From: Streptomyces tubercidicus
GTDB taxonomy: Bacteria; Actinomycetota; Actinomycetes; Streptomycetales; Streptomycetaceae
Length of the DNA stretch: 64,000 bases
Assembly (NCBI RefSeq): GCF_027497495.1
Contig: NZ_CP114205.1
Span: 868,001-932,000 of the forward strand
Direction: 5' to 3'
Shown here: positions 60,739 through 64,000 of the stretch, piece after piece
Layout of the letters: each line of letters begins with the position of its first letter
Numbering within the stretch: position 1 is the first letter of the stretch
The notes under the pieces: generated by a model
Told to the model about the DNA's origin: nothing
The model's input: the letters and a program-made list of their open reading frames with translations, nothing else
The model's database searches: none
Made by a program: the position numbers and the translations under genes

Positions 60739-61781
60739 GGGTGGGGGGTGATGACGGCGCGTCCTTGGATCTTGCCGTCGTGCAGGAGCTGGTATGCCTC
60801 GTTGGCGCGTTCCAAGGGGAAGTGCTCGAGAAACATCTTGATCTTTTGCTGCTGGGCGAGGGTGATCACTTCCATGAGTTCGGGAAGGGAGCCCCAGTAG
60901 GGGGAGGCGACCGAGCACTCGTGCGGCGGGTTCGAGAAGTTGACGGGCAGGGCTCCGCCGCCGAGACCGACGATGGTCAGGTGTCCGAGCACCCTTGCCA
61001 CCTGAGCAGCCATGCGCAGAGTCGGGTCTATGCCGACCATGTCGAGCACGAGCTGAGCGCCCTGCTGCTCCGTCATGTCCTTGATGCGCGTGACCGCGTC
61101 CTCGTCCGAGAGCAGCGCCTCGTCCGCGCCCAGGCGCTTGGCGGTTTCCAGCTTGCCGGCATCGGTGTCCACGGCGACGACGGTGGTCGCCGCGCTGAGC
61201 GCTCGCACCATCTGGATGGCCATCTGGCCCAGACCGCCCACCCCGATGACCACCGCGGTCGAGCCCGGCCCCAGCAGGTGCAGCGATCGCTTGACGGCGT
61301 GATAGCTGGTCAGTCCCGCGTCGGTGAGCGGGGCGGCCTGGCGGGGGTCGAGGGTGCCCAGCGGAATCAGGAATCGCGCCGCCGGGACCAGCAGGTACTC
61401 AGCCATTCCGCCGTCGTGACCGCCTCCCAGGCCCCCGCCCTGACCACTGACCTTCTGGCAGTAATTCTCCCGGCCCTCCCGGCAGTTGGCGCACATCCCA
61501 CAGCCCCAGGGACCGTAGACCATCACAGGGTCTCCAGGCGCGAACCCGGTGACACCCGGCCCCAGCCTCTCCACCCATCCCGCATTCTCATGGCCGAGCG
61601 TGAAGGGCAGTTCCGTGGCGAAACCGGGTGGCGGTCCGAGTGCCTCCATCATGTGCAGATCTGAATGGCACGCACCGGCACCCCCGACCTTCACCAGAAC
61701 CTGCCCAGGCCCCGGCTCGGGCACCGGCACCTCGCGCAGCTCGGGCGATTGCTGCCATCCGACCAGTTGAAAAGCCCGCAT
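60735..61781 (-). CDS. Zinc-dependent NAD(P) alcohol dehydrogenase
   Basis: 348 residues. Medium-chain dehydrogenase features: catalytic Cys in GACHSDLH, GHENAGWVERLG, the structural-zinc Cys cluster GCGMCANCREGRENYC, and Rossmann motif VIGVGGLGQMA. An Asp at the end of the second strand (VAVDTDAGK) suggests NAD preference. The gene is 24 bases downstream of the P450 gene. It could oxidise an alcohol made by the P450. Confidence 0.95.
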   Translation of the reverse strand: MRAFQLVGWQQSPELREVPVPEPGPGQVLVKVGGAGACHSDLHMMEALGPPPGFATELPFTLGHENAGWVERLGPGVTGFAPGDPVMVYGPWGCGMCANCREGRENYCQKVSGQGGGLGGGHDGGMAEYLLVPAARFLIPLGTLDPRQAAPLTDAGLTSYHAVKRSLHLLGPGSTAVVIGVGGLGQMAIQMVRALSAATTVVAVDTDAGKLETAKRLGADEALLSDEDAVTRIKDMTEQQGAQLVLDMVGIDPTLRMAAQVARVLGHLTIVGLGGGALPVNFSNPPHECSVASPYWGSLPELMEVITLAQQQKIKMFLEHFPLERANEAYQLLHDGKIQGRAVITPHP

Positions 61782-61804
61782 AACGATCCCTTACGCACGC
61801 CGAG

Positions 61805-63064
61805 TCAGTCGCGGATCCCGTCGATGTCGACCAGAACATGGCGCGGTCCGCGGAAAATCTGGTTGTGGCGGTACGGCGGTGGGTCCTCTACGAGCCGGGG
61901 GTTTTCCACCCGTCGGAGGAACTCGCCGACCGCGACCTGGACCTCGAGCCGCGCGAGCGGAGCGCCGAAACAGAAGTGGATGCCCTGGCTGAACCCGAGG
62001 TGCTGGTTGTCCCGGCGTTCGAGGTCAAGCTCGTCGGGGTTGGCGAACCGCTTCGGGTCGCGGTTCGCCGAGCCGTATGCCAGGAAGATCGGCGCTCCCT
62101 TCGGGATGGTGGTGCCTGCGATGTCGATGTCTTCCAGGGCGGAGCGGGTATGCCAGAACTGGACCGACGACTCGAAGCGCAGCAACTCCTCGACCCCGGG
62201 CACGATCAGCTCGGGCCGGCGGCGCAGCTTCTCCAGCGCGTCGGGGTGCCGCAGCAAGGTGAGCACGCTGTGGGCGATGAGATTGACTGTGGTTTCATGC
62301 CCGGCGAAGATCAGGAGCAAGGCATTGCTCACGAGCACACCTTTGGACATCCTTCCCTCCGGGCCGTCCTCGTTCACCATCGCCGAGAGCATGCCCGGGC
62401 CGGGCTGCTGGGCGTACCGGTCGAGCAGCTCAGCTGCGAACTCCCCGAACTCCTTCACGGCCTGGCGCCCCCCGGCCAGTCGGCTCTGGATCTCCTCGGA
62501 GGCAGCCTCGGGGCCGAAATCCAAGGCGTCCAGGGCCGTCTCGATCCAGCTGTGGAAGCGTGGCTCGTCTTCCAGTGGCACCCCCAGGATCTTGCAGATC
62601 ACGGTCACCGGCAGGGGGTAGGCGAACTCGTCGACGGCATCGATTCGGGTCTTGCCCTGCATGTTGTCCAGGAGGTCGTCCACGATGCGGCGGATCTCGG
62701 GTTCCAGGTCGGAGATCAGGTGGGGGGAATGGGGTGGGCCGACGAAATGCGGCGTCATCATCCGGCGATCTCGATCGTGCTCGGGTGGATCCTGGGTGAT
62801 GATGTTCGGCTCCACGATGACCGTCTCCGTGATCGGCTCGGCCTCTGCCGGGCCCTCGGCCGGGGCCGGGGCGGGGAGTTTCCTGACATCCGAACTGACG
62901 CGGGGGTCGTGCAGCAGTGCGACGATCTCTTGGTAGGTGCTGACGACGTAGGTGCCGTCCGGCTGCCGTGCCACCGGTGTCTTGCGGAGTTCCTCGTAGA
63001 ACGGGTACGGATTGGCGCGGTTGGCGTAGCGGAGGGCCTGCTGCCAGGGGGTTTCCTCGACCAC
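61805..63064 (-). CDS. Cytochrome P450
   Basis: 419 residues, a soluble bacterial class I P450. The I-helix motif is LIFAGHETTVNLIAH (acid-alcohol pair Glu-Thr intact). The ExxR motif is EELLR, and the heme loop is FSQGIHFCFGAPLARLE with the proximal Cys. A Pro/Glu-rich loop (APAPAEGPAEAEP) lies between helices B and C. The upstream minus-strand gene is an FAD reductase (61-base gap), and a dehydrogenase is downstream. No ferredoxin gene is seen, so the electron carrier must be encoded elsewhere or beyond the right edge. Confidence 0.97.
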   Translation of the reverse strand: MVEETPWQQALRYANRANPYPFYEELRKTPVARQPDGTYVVSTYQEIVALLHDPRVSSDVRKLPAPAPAEGPAEAEPITETVIVEPNIITQDPPEHDRDRRMMTPHFVGPPHSPHLISDLEPEIRRIVDDLLDNMQGKTRIDAVDEFAYPLPVTVICKILGVPLEDEPRFHSWIETALDALDFGPEAASEEIQSRLAGGRQAVKEFGEFAAELLDRYAQQPGPGMLSAMVNEDGPEGRMSKGVLVSNALLLIFAGHETTVNLIAHSVLTLLRHPDALEKLRRRPELIVPGVEELLRFESSVQFWHTRSALEDIDIAGTTIPKGAPIFLAYGSANRDPKRFANPDELDLERRDNQHLGFSQGIHFCFGAPLARLEVQVAVGEFLRRVENPRLVEDPPPYRHNQIFRGPRHVLVDIDGIRD

Positions 63065-63124
63065 GAGGCTTCCCTCCTTCTCCTGTCGGTGCTGTCCGCT
63101 TGCGCGCCCGACCCGGCGGGCGCG

Positions 63125-64000
63125 TCAACGGCGGCGAGGGCGGAACTCGGCCGCCCGCTCGCTCGGGTCGTGGCCGGTCAGGACGACGTCGGGGATCGCC
63201 GTCGGGACGCCGGGTTGCGGGAACTCGGCCGGGATCGGCTTCATGTCGGGGGGCTGGTCCCAGCCTGGCGGTGGAGGCGGGAACGGACCGGATTGCTCGA
63301 TCAGCTTGCCGTAGTACTCCAGCCACTTGCCGTGATCGAAGGTGACGGCGGCGACGATGCGGCCCCGGCGACCGTAGGCGGCGGCGAAGTGGCGCTCTTT
63401 GACGGACCCTTGCGTGAAGACGATCTCGTCGCCGAAAGGTGGCACGCCGACGGACTTGATGTTGAGGCCGAACTGGCCGGACCAGAAGCCGGGCAGCAGC
63501 AGATGCGGGCGATAGTGGGGTTCGAGGTTCACCATGTTGTGGGCCGCGGCCTCGGCGCCGAGAACGGCATTGTCCCAGTGCTCCATCGCGAGGAACTGGT
63601 ACTCGTACAGCACGTGGGGCGAGCGCGCCACGTCCCCAGCCACGTAGATGCTGTCGGTGACCACGCCGTTGATGTCGAAAGCGCGACCGCCGGCGTCGCA
63701 ACCGACGCCCCAGAAACCGGACGCCAGCCCGGCGCCCTCCAGCCATTCCACGTTGCGGATCGACCCCAGCGAGGCCACCACCACGTCGGCGTCGATGATG
63801 GTTCCGTCCGAGAGATGAGCGCGCCGCACGTGTCCGCCGGAGTCACCCTCCAGTGACGACACACCCAACCCGCAGCGCAGGTCCACGCCGTGGTCGCGCT
63901 GCATCTCCGCGGCGATCTCACCGATCACCCCGCCGAGCGCGCCGACCAGCGGCGCCGAGCCCCGCTCGACGACGGTCACCGGGAGATCGAGTTCCCGGCA
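63125..64000 (-). CDS. FAD-dependent ferredoxin reductase-type oxidoreductase (5' end outside the window)
   Basis: About 290 C-terminal residues are visible, and the frame is open at the right edge. Motifs: VTVVERGSAPLVGALGGVIG (NADH-domain strand), GVDLRCGLGVSSLEGDSGGH, DADVVVASLGS, SIYVAGDVARSP (FAD-binding GD), and WDNAVLGAEAAAHNMV. A C-terminal domain follows, FWSGQFGLNIKSVGVP. This is the rubredoxin/ferredoxin reductase family (BphA4, FdR). It likely donates electrons to the P450 through a ferredoxin. Confidence 0.93.
   Translation of the reverse strand, partial: CRELDLPVTVVERGSAPLVGALGGVIGEIAAEMQRDHGVDLRCGLGVSSLEGDSGGHVRRAHLSDGTIIDADVVVASLGSIRNVEWLEGAGLASGFWGVGCDAGGRAFDINGVVTDSIYVAGDVARSPHVLYEYQFLAMEHWDNAVLGAEAAAHNMVNLEPHYRPHLLLPGFWSGQFGLNIKSVGVPPFGDEIVFTQGSVKERHFAAAYGRRGRIVAAVTFDHGKWLEYYGKLIEQSGPFPPPPPGWDQPPDMKPIPAEFPQPGVPTAIPDVVLTGHDPSERAAEFRPRRR

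Noticed and set aside
61838..63856. A 672-residue plus-strand frame opposite the P450 and reductase
   Set aside because: It spans two real minus-strand genes with heme and FAD motifs. The long frame is a product of high GC.

Overview
The window is high-GC DNA with strong G/C third-position bias. Gene families typical of Streptomyces are present: a SAV_2336-type vWA protein, a SigE-like ECF sigma factor, a CsbD-like protein, IS5-type elements and a sensor Ser/Thr kinase. I infer a Streptomyces (or close relative) chromosome, in an accessory, recombination-scarred region. No intact tRNA, rRNA or CRISPR array was seen.

Layout. (1) 1-12.0 kb holds three large plus-strand conflict-type genes. They are a partial unknown protein, a roughly 1,940-residue P-loop ATPase, and a NACHT-type STAND NTPase with about 33-residue helical repeats. 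(2) 13.0-19.7 kb is a tightly overlapping four-gene operon: alpha/beta hydrolase, caspase-like/VMAP protein, MoxR AAA ATPase and vWA protein. It matches the vWA-MoxR-VMAP ternary conflict systems described by the Aravind group. Here the vWA component carries an SRA-like domain and a PD-(D/E)XK nuclease-like domain at its C-terminus. (3) 19.7-26.8 kb is a decay zone of IS5 and gene remnants, with one lower-GC single-pass membrane protein. (4) 27-31.6 kb is a stress set: AraC and MarR regulators, an Old Yellow Enzyme and two tandem flavodoxin-fold oxidoreductases. Paired palindromes lie in the MarR/OYE promoter region. (5) 31.8-38.7 kb holds an ECF sigma factor and its membrane partner, a broken membrane glycosyltransferase, a YihY-like protein, and small stress-type genes, several of them frameshifted.

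(6) 40.4-51.7 kb is a signalling cluster lying between two copies of a GTCAGC-rich repeat. It contains a receptor Ser/Thr kinase, an FHA protein, a membrane NB-ARC/STAND protein, a 73-residue protein, a Crp/Fnr regulator, a cyclase-like protein and a small helical protein. A PP2C phosphatase, a kinase-like protein and a TerY-like vWA protein follow (a TerY-P triad). Five of these proteins are linked by two short G/N/V-rich motifs that resemble bacterial amyloid signalling motifs. The 73-residue protein carries both, so it could bridge the STAND protein to its effectors. This is the best candidate for an undescribed system in the window.

(7) 51.8-58.5 kb is a second decay zone: an IS5 fragment joined to a TetR tail, a GajB-like helicase remnant, a truncated Lsr2 domain, LysR, DinB and nicotinamidase remnants, and an intact VOC protein. 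(8) 58.5-64 kb returns to intact metabolism: an HdeD-like membrane protein, then a minus-strand group of FAD reductase, cytochrome P450, Zn alcohol dehydrogenase, a small protein and a diacylglycerol-kinase-family protein.
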